Source: Turneriella sp942492915
Lineage (GTDB): Bacteria > Spirochaetota > Leptospiria > Turneriellales > Turneriellaceae
Reading direction: 5' to 3'
DNA length: 64,000 nt
Assembly: GCA_942492915.1 (NCBI GenBank)
Contig: OW818662.1
Coordinates: 2,232,001 to 2,296,000 of the forward strand
The position numbers were made by a program, and so were the translations under genes. The notes under the pieces are model-generated. The model searched no databases. It was not told the DNA's origin and saw nothing but the letters and a program-made list of their open reading frames with translations. Of the stretch, positions 16,619 through 24,894 are shown in pieces (the stretch's first letter is position 1; every line of letters begins with the position of its first letter).

Positions 16619-17161
16619 TTATCCCTGCAACGCCTCAGCCGCATTCTGCCAGCCCTGTTCGCGAAAATGCGACCTCAGTTTCGTCACCAGCTTTTCGAGA
16701 TCGCGGCGAATTTGCCGTTCGCTTTTCTTCAGCGCGACAGCGATTTCAACCTGCGTCAAACCGAGGTTCCACCGCATTTCAAAAAGTTCACGTTCTTTGT
16801 CGTTGAGCGTCCCGATCGACGTGTTGAGCACGGCCAAAAGATCTTTCTCTGCCAAACCTTCGGCGGTGCCAGAATCTGTTTCTGCCGCCCGGTTATCGAG
16901 CAACGCATCGCTGCCGGCGAAGCGGCGGGCAAAAGCCGCCTCATGGTACAGCAGGTGACGGGCAATCTGGTAAAGGTACGCCCGGGCATTGGCAACATCA
17001 GCCGCACGCGAAAGACGAACAAACAGCCGGGTGAAAGCTTCTTGAACAATATCTTGCGCCAGGTCTACCCCGGCCTTTTTCACCAGGTAACCGTACAACC
17101 TCGGCCCCTCTGCGGCGTAGAGATCACGCAGCATATTTTCAGGTTCTGTCTGCTGTGCCAC
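16619..17161 (-). CDS. ECF-type RNA polymerase sigma factor
   Basis: A 180-residue sigma-70 family protein with only regions 2 and 4. Region 2 is around residues 8-75 (DIVQEAFTRLFVRLSR, ARAYLYQIARHLLYH), and region 4 around 115-165 (LNDKERELFEMRWNLGLTQVEIA, SERQIRRDLEKLVTKLR helix-turn-helix). It starts at GTG 17161. The adjacent FecR-like gene is its probable anti-sigma partner. The 112 bases upstream contain no gene. Confidence 0.9.
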   Translation of the reverse strand: MAQQTEPENMLRDLYAAEGPRLYGYLVKKAGVDLAQDIVQEAFTRLFVRLSRAADVANARAYLYQIARHLLYHEAAFARRFAGSDALLDNRAAETDSGTAEGLAEKDLLAVLNTSIGTLNDKERELFEMRWNLGLTQVEIAVALKKSERQIRRDLEKLVTKLRSHFREQGWQNAAEALQG

Positions 17162-17273
17162 CGCGCCGCCAGAATTGTATCGAGAATAGCTCGCACAACT
17201 ATTTTACTGTTTGCCAGCCGTGGCAACACCCCTGCAAAACGCGAGCATTTCATATGATGAAGAGGACTGATTG

Positions 17274-18551
17274 CTACTTACCGGACACGTTTTCTTGCGA
17301 AGCGATGTCGGCGCGCGGGATGCGAAACCTGCCATTTTCATTGAGTAACACGGCATGCGTTCGGTTCAGTTCGAGCAGGCGACCGGTGATGATAGCCCCA
17401 TCGTGCGTGCGGATGCGCACATAACGCAGGGGGGCCGCAGCGGCTGGTTTCGGCTTTGCCGGTCCAATTAGGCTCTTTATGGCAGCCTCGCTCTGCATTT
17501 CGCTGCCGGTGGTGATCGAAGCTGCGGGTGCAATCGCATTCAGCGGTGCAATCACACCCAGAAAAGCAGTATCGCCTGCAGCGCGTGCGCGCGCAGCCGA
17601 TTGACGTGCCAATTGTTCGTCGGGCCGGTAGGCGGTGCCCATGAGCAACATCCGCCTGTTGGCGCTGACTGCCAGATCGCCGCGCGGGGCCATTTTGACG
17701 ATTTGTGAAAAATCTTCAACTGCAGCCCCATAGTTGCCTGGCCCTTCGTTGACTCTGCCCCGCAGATAATAATACGCCGCGTCGCGTTCGCGATCGGCCA
17801 TCGCGAGCAACGCTTCAAGACTCTCTTTATAAGCCAGAATGCGGTAGAGTGATTCGGCACGCCGGCGTCGGTCTGCAACGCGCGAGGCGCGGGCCCGACT
17901 ATGCTCGAATTTCTGTAACCACAAGAGTAATTTTCGCGCCAGATGTTGATTGTGCAACCCGCCCGTTTCTGCGACCGCGAGCCAGGCTTCTCGCGCCAGT
18001 TTGTACTCGCCGAGAAAGAAAAGGCAATAACCTGAATGCAGCCCGGCAAAATCGTGCACGGCCGGCAGGTGCTCTGCAAGGTAGACCTTCTTGAAAGTCA
18101 CCAGCGCTTCGCCAAAATAACGGCGCCGCTCAAGATTATACGCAAGTGCCAGCAGGTCGACGCCATTTTCTGCATATACATGTTCAGGCGGATCGATTCC
18201 CGCGAGACGTTGTAACCCCTTCATCATTTGGCTCACCAGCTTTTCTGCAAAAAGCATTCCATTTTGACTCGCGGGGGAATAATGGAACTCTGTGAATGCG
18301 GCAAGGGTCGCGAGCTCTTCTTTTGGCAGCTGCGCTCTTGCAGGCTTCAGAGCATTTTGCGCCTGCTCGGCTTTGAGGCGCACCAAAAGGTCAGCGGCGT
18401 CGATTGTTTCTGAGCGCACAGAAAGCACGCCCAACCGGTATTGCATCTCACGCGATTGCAGCTCGGTCGTGTAGCGCAAGAAACCCAGCGAGGCTAAAGT
18501 ACTCAGCAACGCCAGCGGTAAGACGACCAGATGGTAAATGGTTACCTGCAC
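17274..18551 (-). CDS. TPR protein with N-terminal helix and C-terminal Sm/SH3-like segment
   Basis: A 425-residue protein starting at GTG. An N-terminal hydrophobic segment (VVLPLALLSTLASLGFL) probably anchors it. The middle (about 120-300) is made of TPR-like helical pairs (NLERRRYFGEALVTFKKVYLAEH, RGRVNEGPGNYGAAVEDFSQIVKM). Residues about 376-420 carry RYVRIRTHDGAIITGRLLEL...GRFRIPRADIAS, the segment also found in the FecR-like and barrel proteins. It follows the SpoIIE phosphatase by 12 bases and is probably its operon mate. Confidence 0.65.
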   Translation of the reverse strand: MQVTIYHLVVLPLALLSTLASLGFLRYTTELQSREMQYRLGVLSVRSETIDAADLLVRLKAEQAQNALKPARAQLPKEELATLAAFTEFHYSPASQNGMLFAEKLVSQMMKGLQRLAGIDPPEHVYAENGVDLLALAYNLERRRYFGEALVTFKKVYLAEHLPAVHDFAGLHSGYCLFFLGEYKLAREAWLAVAETGGLHNQHLARKLLLWLQKFEHSRARASRVADRRRRAESLYRILAYKESLEALLAMADRERDAAYYYLRGRVNEGPGNYGAAVEDFSQIVKMAPRGDLAVSANRRMLLMGTAYRPDEQLARQSAARARAAGDTAFLGVIAPLNAIAPAASITTGSEMQSEAAIKSLIGPAKPKPAAAAPLRYVRIRTHDGAIITGRLLELNRTHAVLLNENGRFRIPRADIASQENVSGK

Positions 18552-18563
18552 AGCGATTGATCC

Positions 18564-20072
18564 TTATGCTTTGGCAATGGTCATCAGTGTGACGTCGTCT
18601 TCGATCGCAGAGCGTGGCACCGCAGAGCGCCAGGCTTCAGAGACGGCCCGATGCATCTCTGCGAGTGGCTCATGCGCGTGCGCCTGTACGAGTTCGCACA
18701 GACGCTCAACGCCGAAAGGCAAACCGGCGCTGTCGTTCGTTTCGGTCACGCCGTCGGTGTACACGACCAGACGGTCGCCCGTGTTCAGCCGAATCTCAGC
18801 GTTGTGAAAAGCAGAGCCACCAGTGGGCGCAAAGCCCACGCTGAGCGAAGTCGGGTCGAGCAGCTGCACGCCGCCCGCTGCCGACCAGAATATTGCCTGC
18901 GTGTGCGCGGCGCTGCAATAGACTAAGCGACCGTCGCCGTAGGCGATGCCGTAGAAGACAGTCAGAAAATTTCCGGTTTTTTGCAAGTGCGCAGACAGCT
19001 CATCGTTCACGTGCGCTACCACCGCCGCGGGACTGTCGTATTTCTGCATCGCTTCGACAAAACTGATCTTCGCCATCATGGTGAGCAACGCAGCCGGAAC
19101 ACCATGCCCCGAAGCGTCAAACTGCAAGATGCCGGTCGCGCCACTCTTGAGATCGTGCACGTCGTAGAAGTCGCCCGACACACGGCCGACCGGCCTGTAT
19201 GTCACCGCCCACGTAATGGTCTTGCCGGTCGAAGGTTCGGGCAGAATACTGCGCTGCACCTCTTCACCCAGAATGAGGTCACCTTCGAGGTTAAAATTCA
19301 CCTTCTCAAGATCGAAAAGCGTGTCTTCGAGAACGCGCGTCTTTTCAGCGAGCGCTGTTCGCATCTCATGAAACCTCTGCGCCAGCTGGTCAATTTCATC
19401 AAAACGGAGCGCTACCTTATGTTCACCGGAAAAATCTCCCGTTGCGACTTTCTGCGTAGCGCTCTCAAGCTGCCTCAGCCGTCTGATAAAAACCCTATAG
19501 ATAAAGAGCGCAAGCCCCGCCTGCGCCAGCAGCGTCACACCGAGTATGAGCAGACTCAGCTGCATGAGTCTCGCAAATGACTCGCGCAGCGATTGCAGCG
19601 CCAATTGGCAAACGAGCACGGTATCAGCCACGCCTTTCGGCCCGACCACAGGCACAAAGAGTCCCGCACTGAAATCGTTGCGGTTGAGGTCTGAAACAAA
19701 CAGGCGTCTTTCTGATTCGTAGAGCATGATTGCCCTGAGCACATGAGAATTCTGAACAGAACCGGATTCAAGTACCGTATCGCCGCGGCGCGCCTCGCAC
19801 GAGACGAGACCCGGCAGCGAATTCTCGCGCAGCTTTTCTGTCACTTTGACGGTGCCCTGCTGCGTCAAAGTCGCCGCAAAACCTGGCGAGCGGGTTTCGG
19901 AAACAATGCGCAGCGCGGCGTTCTCTGCCATGAGCAGGCCATTACGACTGATCAGTTCAATCTGACCGCTGCCGATAAAGACATAGATGAGCGACAGATC
20001 GAGCGCCGTGATCGCCAAAAAAACGGAAAAAACTTTTGTGACAATGGAGATTTTTTTGCGCGGCGACTTCAC
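18564..20072 (-). CDS. Membrane SpoIIE-type PP2C serine phosphatase with HAMP domain
   Basis: A 502-residue protein. An N-terminal membrane helix (VFSVFLAITALDLSLIYVFI) and a second one near 165-190 bracket an extracytoplasmic sensor part; a HAMP-type linker follows (RRLRQLESATQKVATGDFSG). The PP2C/SpoIIE domain covers about 270-500, with metal-binding Asp in GRVSGDFYD, DASGHGVPAAL and YTDGVTETND. Such enzymes dephosphorylate STAS anti-anti-sigma proteins, and the upstream neighbour is a STAS protein nine bases away, the expected substrate. Start is GTG 20072. Confidence 0.9.
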   Translation of the reverse strand: MKSPRKKISIVTKVFSVFLAITALDLSLIYVFIGSGQIELISRNGLLMAENAALRIVSETRSPGFAATLTQQGTVKVTEKLRENSLPGLVSCEARRGDTVLESGSVQNSHVLRAIMLYESERRLFVSDLNRNDFSAGLFVPVVGPKGVADTVLVCQLALQSLRESFARLMQLSLLILGVTLLAQAGLALFIYRVFIRRLRQLESATQKVATGDFSGEHKVALRFDEIDQLAQRFHEMRTALAEKTRVLEDTLFDLEKVNFNLEGDLILGEEVQRSILPEPSTGKTITWAVTYRPVGRVSGDFYDVHDLKSGATGILQFDASGHGVPAALLTMMAKISFVEAMQKYDSPAAVVAHVNDELSAHLQKTGNFLTVFYGIAYGDGRLVYCSAAHTQAIFWSAAGGVQLLDPTSLSVGFAPTGGSAFHNAEIRLNTGDRLVVYTDGVTETNDSAGLPFGVERLCELVQAHAHEPLAEMHRAVSEAWRSAVPRSAIEDDVTLMTIAKA

Positions 20073-20081
20073 GCGAGCTGG

Positions 20082-20417
20082 TTAATCCTTCAACGCGTCA
20101 TTGAGCGTCGCGTAGAGGTGAATCACATTGGAAAATCCCAGCAGGTCATAGATCTTCTTCACTTCTTCATTGGCTGCCGCTACGCGTATCTCGAAACCTT
20201 TTTGTTTGAGCATCGAATGCGATTTGACCGTGACCCCGATGCCGGCCGAGCTGATAAAGGTAACCTTGCTCATTTCAAGAATAATATTTCCGTTCGGGTT
20301 TTGCGTCTCCATATCGAGTTCAAGTTTCAAGATGGCGCTGCCGGCAGTATCAAGCCGCCCTTCGAGTTGGTAGATCGCGCACTTGTCGTTACTGCGTTTG
20401 CTGATTCTGATACTCAT
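20082..20417 (-). CDS. STAS-domain anti-anti-sigma factor (SpoIIAA/RsbV-like)
   Basis: A 111-residue STAS domain. The conserved region FISSAGIGVTVKSHSML holds the Ser that partner kinases phosphorylate. It starts ...SIRISKRSNDKCAIYQLEGRLDTAGS, the usual first strand and helix. It is a partner-switch protein, expected to bind an RsbW-like anti-sigma kinase when dephosphorylated; no such kinase is in the window. Its gene precedes the phosphatase. Confidence 0.92.
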   Translation of the reverse strand: MSIRISKRSNDKCAIYQLEGRLDTAGSAILKLELDMETQNPNGNIILEMSKVTFISSAGIGVTVKSHSMLKQKGFEIRVAAANEEVKKIYDLLGFSNVIHLYATLNDALKD

Positions 20418-20436
20418 AAAGCGGTTGCTCCGAAAT

Positions 20437-21345
20437 TCATTTTTCTGCGCTGGTGCCCGGCCTTAGCTTCACCCGGTGCCAAAGATTGTGTTTTTCAATA
20501 AACCGATACATCTTTTCTTCTATATTGTCGAGTTCGCTGCGGTAAGGCAGGTCAAGGTCATCTTGAAAGGTGATGACGTATGTGGTAATACCCCGTACAG
20601 CAGTCTTGATATCTGCCTTTTCGACGGCGCGCGCGATCGCCTGAAAAAGGCGCACAGCGAGCCGCGAACGCATGTCTTTGCGAAACGTCGCGTTATCACC
20701 GACGATCTTGTCGATGATGTCGTCGACCTCAGAGCGAAACGCCACTTCAGGAAAATTGCAGAATCTGCCGGTAAACTGCGCGAGCAGGTAGCTAAGCTGC
20801 GTCTCGTCGCCGCGCGCATACGCAAGCTCAATGCGATTGTAGAGTTCACGCGCTTCGGCGTTCAGTGCCTCGCGCTGGTTCGTCGTGAGAGAATGCGATA
20901 CGACAACATGCACGTCTTCGTGCGTGTCAAACACCCTTTCCATTCCCGCCACGACTTCTTGCGAGACTATCGCCTGAAGATTTTTCAGCGGCCAGTCGAA
21001 TGCCTTGAAGAACTCATAAGCGAAGGTGGTCTTGCGCATTGCGGTTTCGCTCTGCAAATCGAGCAAGAATGCGTTCAGCATGTTCACCAGAGGGTGATGG
21101 TCTGCCTCGAAGCAGAGTACATGGAAAAGGTGGCGGTAGATATTAGCGGCGATGCGCCATTCCCGCATCTTACGCTGGGCTTCGAGGCTCTTCGCGAGGT
21201 CGCCGCGGTGTTCATGATCCCGGGAGCCAAAATACATCTGCAGCGGTTGCATGATATGCTCTTCGGTGACAGAAAAACCCTTCTGGTGCGCCCATTTGAG
21301 CAACAGAATGAAATTGTCTATCTGGTGCAGCGGAATTTCTTGCAT
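20437..21345 (-). CDS. Helical cytoplasmic protein, unknown
   Basis: A 302-residue, mostly helical, soluble protein without signal or membrane segments. It has two related-looking regions rich in acidic and aromatic residues (QRKMREWRIAANIYRHLFHVL, RDRMRSRLAVRLFQAIARAVE-like). No family recognised. It is 19 bases upstream of the STAS gene and probably the first gene of that operon, which suggests a signalling role. A close homologue search in Leptospiraceae would show whether the arrangement is conserved. Confidence 0.55.
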   Translation of the reverse strand: MQEIPLHQIDNFILLLKWAHQKGFSVTEEHIMQPLQMYFGSRDHEHRGDLAKSLEAQRKMREWRIAANIYRHLFHVLCFEADHHPLVNMLNAFLLDLQSETAMRKTTFAYEFFKAFDWPLKNLQAIVSQEVVAGMERVFDTHEDVHVVVSHSLTTNQREALNAEARELYNRIELAYARGDETQLSYLLAQFTGRFCNFPEVAFRSEVDDIIDKIVGDNATFRKDMRSRLAVRLFQAIARAVEKADIKTAVRGITTYVITFQDDLDLPYRSELDNIEEKMYRFIEKHNLWHRVKLRPGTSAEK

Positions 21346-21472
21346 TTTGACCGCACGAGTGTCCGTGCACTTTACAGAAATGTCAGACGGCTTGGCGAGA
21401 CAACCAGAATTTGACTGCGAACCACAAACTTAAAAAGGCTTGCCCGGCGATTGAGCCGGCGCACCTTAACCC

Positions 21473-22204
21473 ATGAGTTTATGGCAACGTTTTAAGCGCG
21501 CACTGCGCTCTATTTTCGGCGGTTGGGTTTCTGAAATGGAAGATCCGGCATTGATACTCGAGCAGAATATTCGCGACATGCGCGACAAAGTTCCCAAAAT
21601 GAACGAAAACATTGCGATGCTGCGGGCGAATGCGAAGCTCGTCGACAAAGAGAAACAGAAACTCGAGGGCGAACAGGCAAAACTTATCGCCAACGTGAAA
21701 GCGGCGATCGGCCAGAACCGCGAAGATATTGCGGCGGAATACGCGCTGCAGCTCGAGCACAATAAGGCTCAGGTCGCAAAACTCGAACAGCAGCTCGCAC
21801 AGGCAAACGCTGCCGCCGAAAAAGGCGAACAGGCCAAGGTGGCATTCATGAAAGAACTCGACAGAAAGACCAAAGAAGCCCTCGACGCGATTGAAACAGC
21901 GAAACGCGCAAAATGGCAGAAAGAAGTTGCAGACACAATGGAACAGTTCACCGCAGGCGGGGTAGACCATACGCACGATGAGATGGTCAAGCGCATTGAG
22001 AAAGAAGGCGCAATGGCCGAGGTAAAACTCGACATGGCGGTCAGCAAAGGTGACAAAGCAAAAGAAGCAATCGAAGCTGACGCAGAAAAAATCCGCGCCG
22101 CCGAACTCGTCAAACAATTCAAAATTGAAATGGGCGTCTCGACAGGCTCGACGCAGGGTGAATCTTCAGGCGGCAGTCAACAGCAGGCGGGCGTAAAAAA
22201 CTAA
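21473..22204 (+). CDS. pspA: PspA/IM30 family membrane-stress protein
   Basis: A 243-residue helical coiled-coil protein, MSLWQRFKRALRSIFGGWVSEMEDP at the start being the amphipathic membrane-binding helix of PspA/Vipp1. Long stretches of heptad-like helix (KVDKEKQKLEGEQAKLIAN, LEQQLAQANAAAEKGEQAKV) follow. These proteins form rods or rings on the inner membrane and protect against envelope stress. The tail is a short Gly/Ser/Gln-rich extension. No psp operon partners are adjacent. A hairpin with CTTTTCC follows. Confidence 0.92.
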   Translation: MSLWQRFKRALRSIFGGWVSEMEDPALILEQNIRDMRDKVPKMNENIAMLRANAKLVDKEKQKLEGEQAKLIANVKAAIGQNREDIAAEYALQLEHNKAQVAKLEQQLAQANAAAEKGEQAKVAFMKELDRKTKEALDAIETAKRAKWQKEVADTMEQFTAGGVDHTHDEMVKRIEKEGAMAEVKLDMAVSKGDKAKEAIEADAEKIRAAELVKQFKIEMGVSTGSTQGESSGGSQQQAGVKN

Positions 22205-22211
22205 CCCCACA

Positions 22212-22240
22212 CATCATTCTGGCCGGCGGCCAGAATGATG
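22212..22240. terminator. Terminator of pspA that overlaps the 3' codons of the methyltransferase
   Basis: Perfect 13-base arms (22212-22224 and 22228-22240) around a GGC loop, followed on the plus strand by CTTTTCC. The last ten or so codons and stop of the minus-strand methyltransferase lie in the same hairpin, so it may end transcription from both sides. Confidence 0.75.
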
Positions 22241-22969
22241 CTTTTCCATCTTTTCTAGACACAGCGCGGCAGTCACTGACACGTTCAGTGATTCTACTTG
22301 TCCCGACCCTATGATAGTAAATTTTGCGTCGCAGCCGGTGATAAAGGCGTTCGGCAGACCCTCTTCTTCGTTCCCGAGGCAGACGACGACGCGTGTGTCG
22401 GCAGCGCGCGCCAACAGAGATTCGAGCGACGGTAGCCGGCCCTTTTCAGGTCTCACCGCCGCAGCGCACCGCCAACCGCGGCGATGCGCCCGCGCCAGCA
22501 TAACCTGAAAATCATCGTAAATGTAACAATGCGTATGCGAGATGCCACCTTCGGCTACGCGCCAGGCCGATGCTGTCATTGCGGCTGCGTAAGATTTGCG
22601 GCTCATGATAATATCGCGCACTCCGAAAAACGCGGTCGTGCGCAAGATCGCGCCGATATTGTGTGAGTTCAGTACATCGTGCAGGCAAAGTGTATTGCGC
22701 GCGAGTTCGAGCCGCTCTACCGCCAGCGCCTCGGGTGCATGGATCACGGCTACGACGCCCTGGTGGTGCGCGGTGTCGGCAATTTTCTTGAGCTCTGCGG
22801 GCGTCACCATGCGATAGATCTTGCGCTTCTGCGACAGGTACCTGCAGGCTTCTGCGAAAAGTGGAGCCCTGGTTTCGTCGAAAAACAGACGTTCAATACG
22901 CTGCGGGCTGTCTGACGCGAGCGCCCGCACCGTCGAAATGCCGCAAATGGTGAGCAGGTTGTTCTGCAC
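22214..22969 (-). CDS. TrmH/SpoU family RNA 2'-O-ribose methyltransferase
   Basis: A 251-residue SPOUT methyltransferase. Residues 1-80 are a substrate-binding domain (TICGISTVRALASDSPQRI). The catalytic part has motif 1 LNSHNIGAILRTTAFFGV, motif 2 VVVCLGNEEEGLP and motif 3 IIGSGQVESLNVSVTAALCLE, the knot that binds S-adenosylmethionine. The family modifies 23S rRNA G2251 (RlmB) or tRNA; the short N-terminal part fits RlmB-like enzymes, but the exact target cannot be set from the sequence. A start within the first few codons could differ. Confidence 0.9.
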   Translation of the reverse strand: MQNNLLTICGISTVRALASDSPQRIERLFFDETRAPLFAEACRYLSQKRKIYRMVTPAELKKIADTAHHQGVVAVIHAPEALAVERLELARNTLCLHDVLNSHNIGAILRTTAFFGVRDIIMSRKSYAAAMTASAWRVAEGGISHTHCYIYDDFQVMLARAHRRGWRCAAAVRPEKGRLPSLESLLARAADTRVVVCLGNEEEGLPNAFITGCDAKFTIIGSGQVESLNVSVTAALCLEKMEKHHSGRRPE

Positions 22970-23049
22970 TCTGGAATGTTTGCGATTGCCCGACGCGTTG
23001 GCGTGTACTTTTGCACTTGAAGCTCTGTTTCAGCGAGCGGTTTCGCATC

Positions 23050-24099
23050 ATGCCTGCCCCCGCCGGGACCACGATCACGTTACGCCGACCCGACGACTGG
23101 CACCTGCACCTGCGCGACGGTGATGCGCTCGCCGCCGTGCTGCCTCACACCGCAGAACGATTTGCCCGCGCCATTGTGATGCCCAACCTGAAGCCACCGG
23201 TGGCGACTGTCGCTGAAGCAGAAGCGTACCGGCAGCGTATTCTTGCCGCATTACCGGCAGGCCTCAGATTCGAACCGCTGATGACGCTCTACCTCACGAA
23301 TGATACGACCCCCGACGAGATTCGCCGGGCGAAGCAGAGTGGCAGCGTGCATGCGGTAAAACTCTACCCTGCCGGCGCCACGACGAACAGCGAAGCAGGT
23401 GTGGCGACTCTCGCGGCCATGTATCGCGTGTTCGAGACGATGCAAGAAGTCGACCTGCCGCTGCTCGTTCACGGCGAAGTCACCGATGCAAAGGTGGATG
23501 TATTCGATCGGGAAAGAGTTTTTCTCGATACCGAACTTGTCGCCATCGTCACGAAATTTCCCGCTCTGCGCGTTGTATTTGAGCACATCACAACACGCGA
23601 GGCTGCAGACTTTGTCGAATCGGCATCGACAAGCGTCGCGGCAACGATCACGGCGCACCACCTGCTGATGAACCGAAACGCCATGTTTGCGGGCGGCATT
23701 CGCCCGCACCACTACTGCCTGCCGGTACTCAAGCGCGAAGAACACCGGCAACGATTGCTGCGCGCGGCGACTTCGGGCAACAAGAAGTTTTTCGTCGGCA
23801 CAGACAGCGCGCCCCACGCCAAACACACCAAAGAAAATGACTGCGGCTGCGCAGGCATGTACACGGCTTTTGCCGGCATAGAATTCTACGCCGAAGTTTT
23901 CGATGCAGCCGATGCACTTGACAAGCTTGAAGGTTTCATGTCAGAATTTGGGCCAGACTTCTATCGCCTGCCGCGCAACTCAGAGAAGGTCACCTTGACA
24001 AAAGAACCGACCAGCGTGCCAGCGCAGTTTCCGTTTGCGTCGGGTGTCGTGGTACCGCTGCGCGCTGGTGGCAAACTGGAATGGAAGATCGTGCCTTGA
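23050..24099 (+). CDS. pyrC: Dihydroorotase, class II
   Basis: A 349-residue amidohydrolase converting carbamoyl aspartate to dihydroorotate in pyrimidine synthesis. Metal ligands are in DDWHLHLRDGD near residue 15, the carboxylated Lys is in HAVKLYPAGATTN near 100, and further His residues are at VHGEV, EHITTREA and the Asp in GTDSAPH. Length and start motif match E. coli-type PyrC. The ATG at 23050 is used; the 13 extra upstream codons of the longer frame have no family match. The stop overlaps the next start (TGATG). Confidence 0.95.
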   Translation: MPAPAGTTITLRRPDDWHLHLRDGDALAAVLPHTAERFARAIVMPNLKPPVATVAEAEAYRQRILAALPAGLRFEPLMTLYLTNDTTPDEIRRAKQSGSVHAVKLYPAGATTNSEAGVATLAAMYRVFETMQEVDLPLLVHGEVTDAKVDVFDRERVFLDTELVAIVTKFPALRVVFEHITTREAADFVESASTSVAATITAHHLLMNRNAMFAGGIRPHHYCLPVLKREEHRQRLLRAATSGNKKFFVGTDSAPHAKHTKENDCGCAGMYTAFAGIEFYAEVFDAADALDKLEGFMSEFGPDFYRLPRNSEKVTLTKEPTSVPAQFPFASGVVVPLRAGGKLEWKIVP

Positions 24100-24890
24100 T
24101 GCGCACGGGTCTCACCAACCTCTTAGCAAGCTCCCTTTTCACATTCGTCGTGCTGCTGGTGGCATTCGGCAGCCCGCTTAAGGCAGTGGCGCGCACCGAT
24201 GAAGTCTCACCACAGATGTGGTTTGGCTACATCACCTCGTATCGTTTTAACGAAAAGTATTCGCTGTGGAACGACTGGCATTTCGTGCCGACATCCTTCT
24301 TTTTGTCGAGGCATGGCCTCACGCGCCACCTGAGCCAACAGGTAAGTTTCTCAGGTGGTTACGCATGGGGGTTTCTGCCGACCCCCGGTTCGGGCAGCGA
24401 CCGCCTTGACCGCTTCGAGCACAGACCATGGGCACAGTTACTCATGAACCTGCCACTCGGCACGAAGTACACATTCAGCCACCGCCTGCGCTACGACGCG
24501 CGCTTCAAGCAGAATGTGACAAACGGCGAGACCGACACGGGATTTGTCTTCAACCACAGGGTGCGCTATATGATGGCGTTTCGCCGACCGATTACGGGAA
24601 TAAGGCTCTGGAATGAGACTCCCTTTGCGGTCGTTGGCAACGAAGTATTGCTGAATTTTGCCCCACAGATTACGGGCAACCAGCTCGATCAGGTGCGCAC
24701 CTGGATCATGTTCGGCTATCAATTGGGTTCGATGACGGTACAGGCAGGTTATATGTACCGTTACGTGCCTGCATCCGCACCGGCGACATTCTACCACTAC
24801 CACACGGCTACCGTGTGGGTTTCTCACACATTCGGCTCAGCTAAAGCAGTCGAAACCGACCACGACGACCTGCTACATCGAGATCCGTAA
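24099..24890 (+). CDS. DUF2490-like secreted protein
   Basis: A 263-residue protein with signal peptide (NLLASSLFTFVVLLVAFGSPLKA). The body alternates aromatic and polar residues (YSLWNDWHFVP, YTFSHRLRYDARFK, RLWNETPFAVVGNEVLLNF), the pattern of DUF2490 outer-membrane barrels. It overlaps pyrC by one base at TGATG and is probably translated with it, though no functional link to pyrimidines is apparent. It ends five bases before the convergent korB. Confidence 0.65.
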   Translation: MRTGLTNLLASSLFTFVVLLVAFGSPLKAVARTDEVSPQMWFGYITSYRFNEKYSLWNDWHFVPTSFFLSRHGLTRHLSQQVSFSGGYAWGFLPTPGSGSDRLDRFEHRPWAQLLMNLPLGTKYTFSHRLRYDARFKQNVTNGETDTGFVFNHRVRYMMAFRRPITGIRLWNETPFAVVGNEVLLNFAPQITGNQLDQVRTWIMFGYQLGSMTVQAGYMYRYVPASAPATFYHYHTATVWVSHTFGSAKAVETDHDDLLHRDP

Positions 24891-24894
24891 CCGG

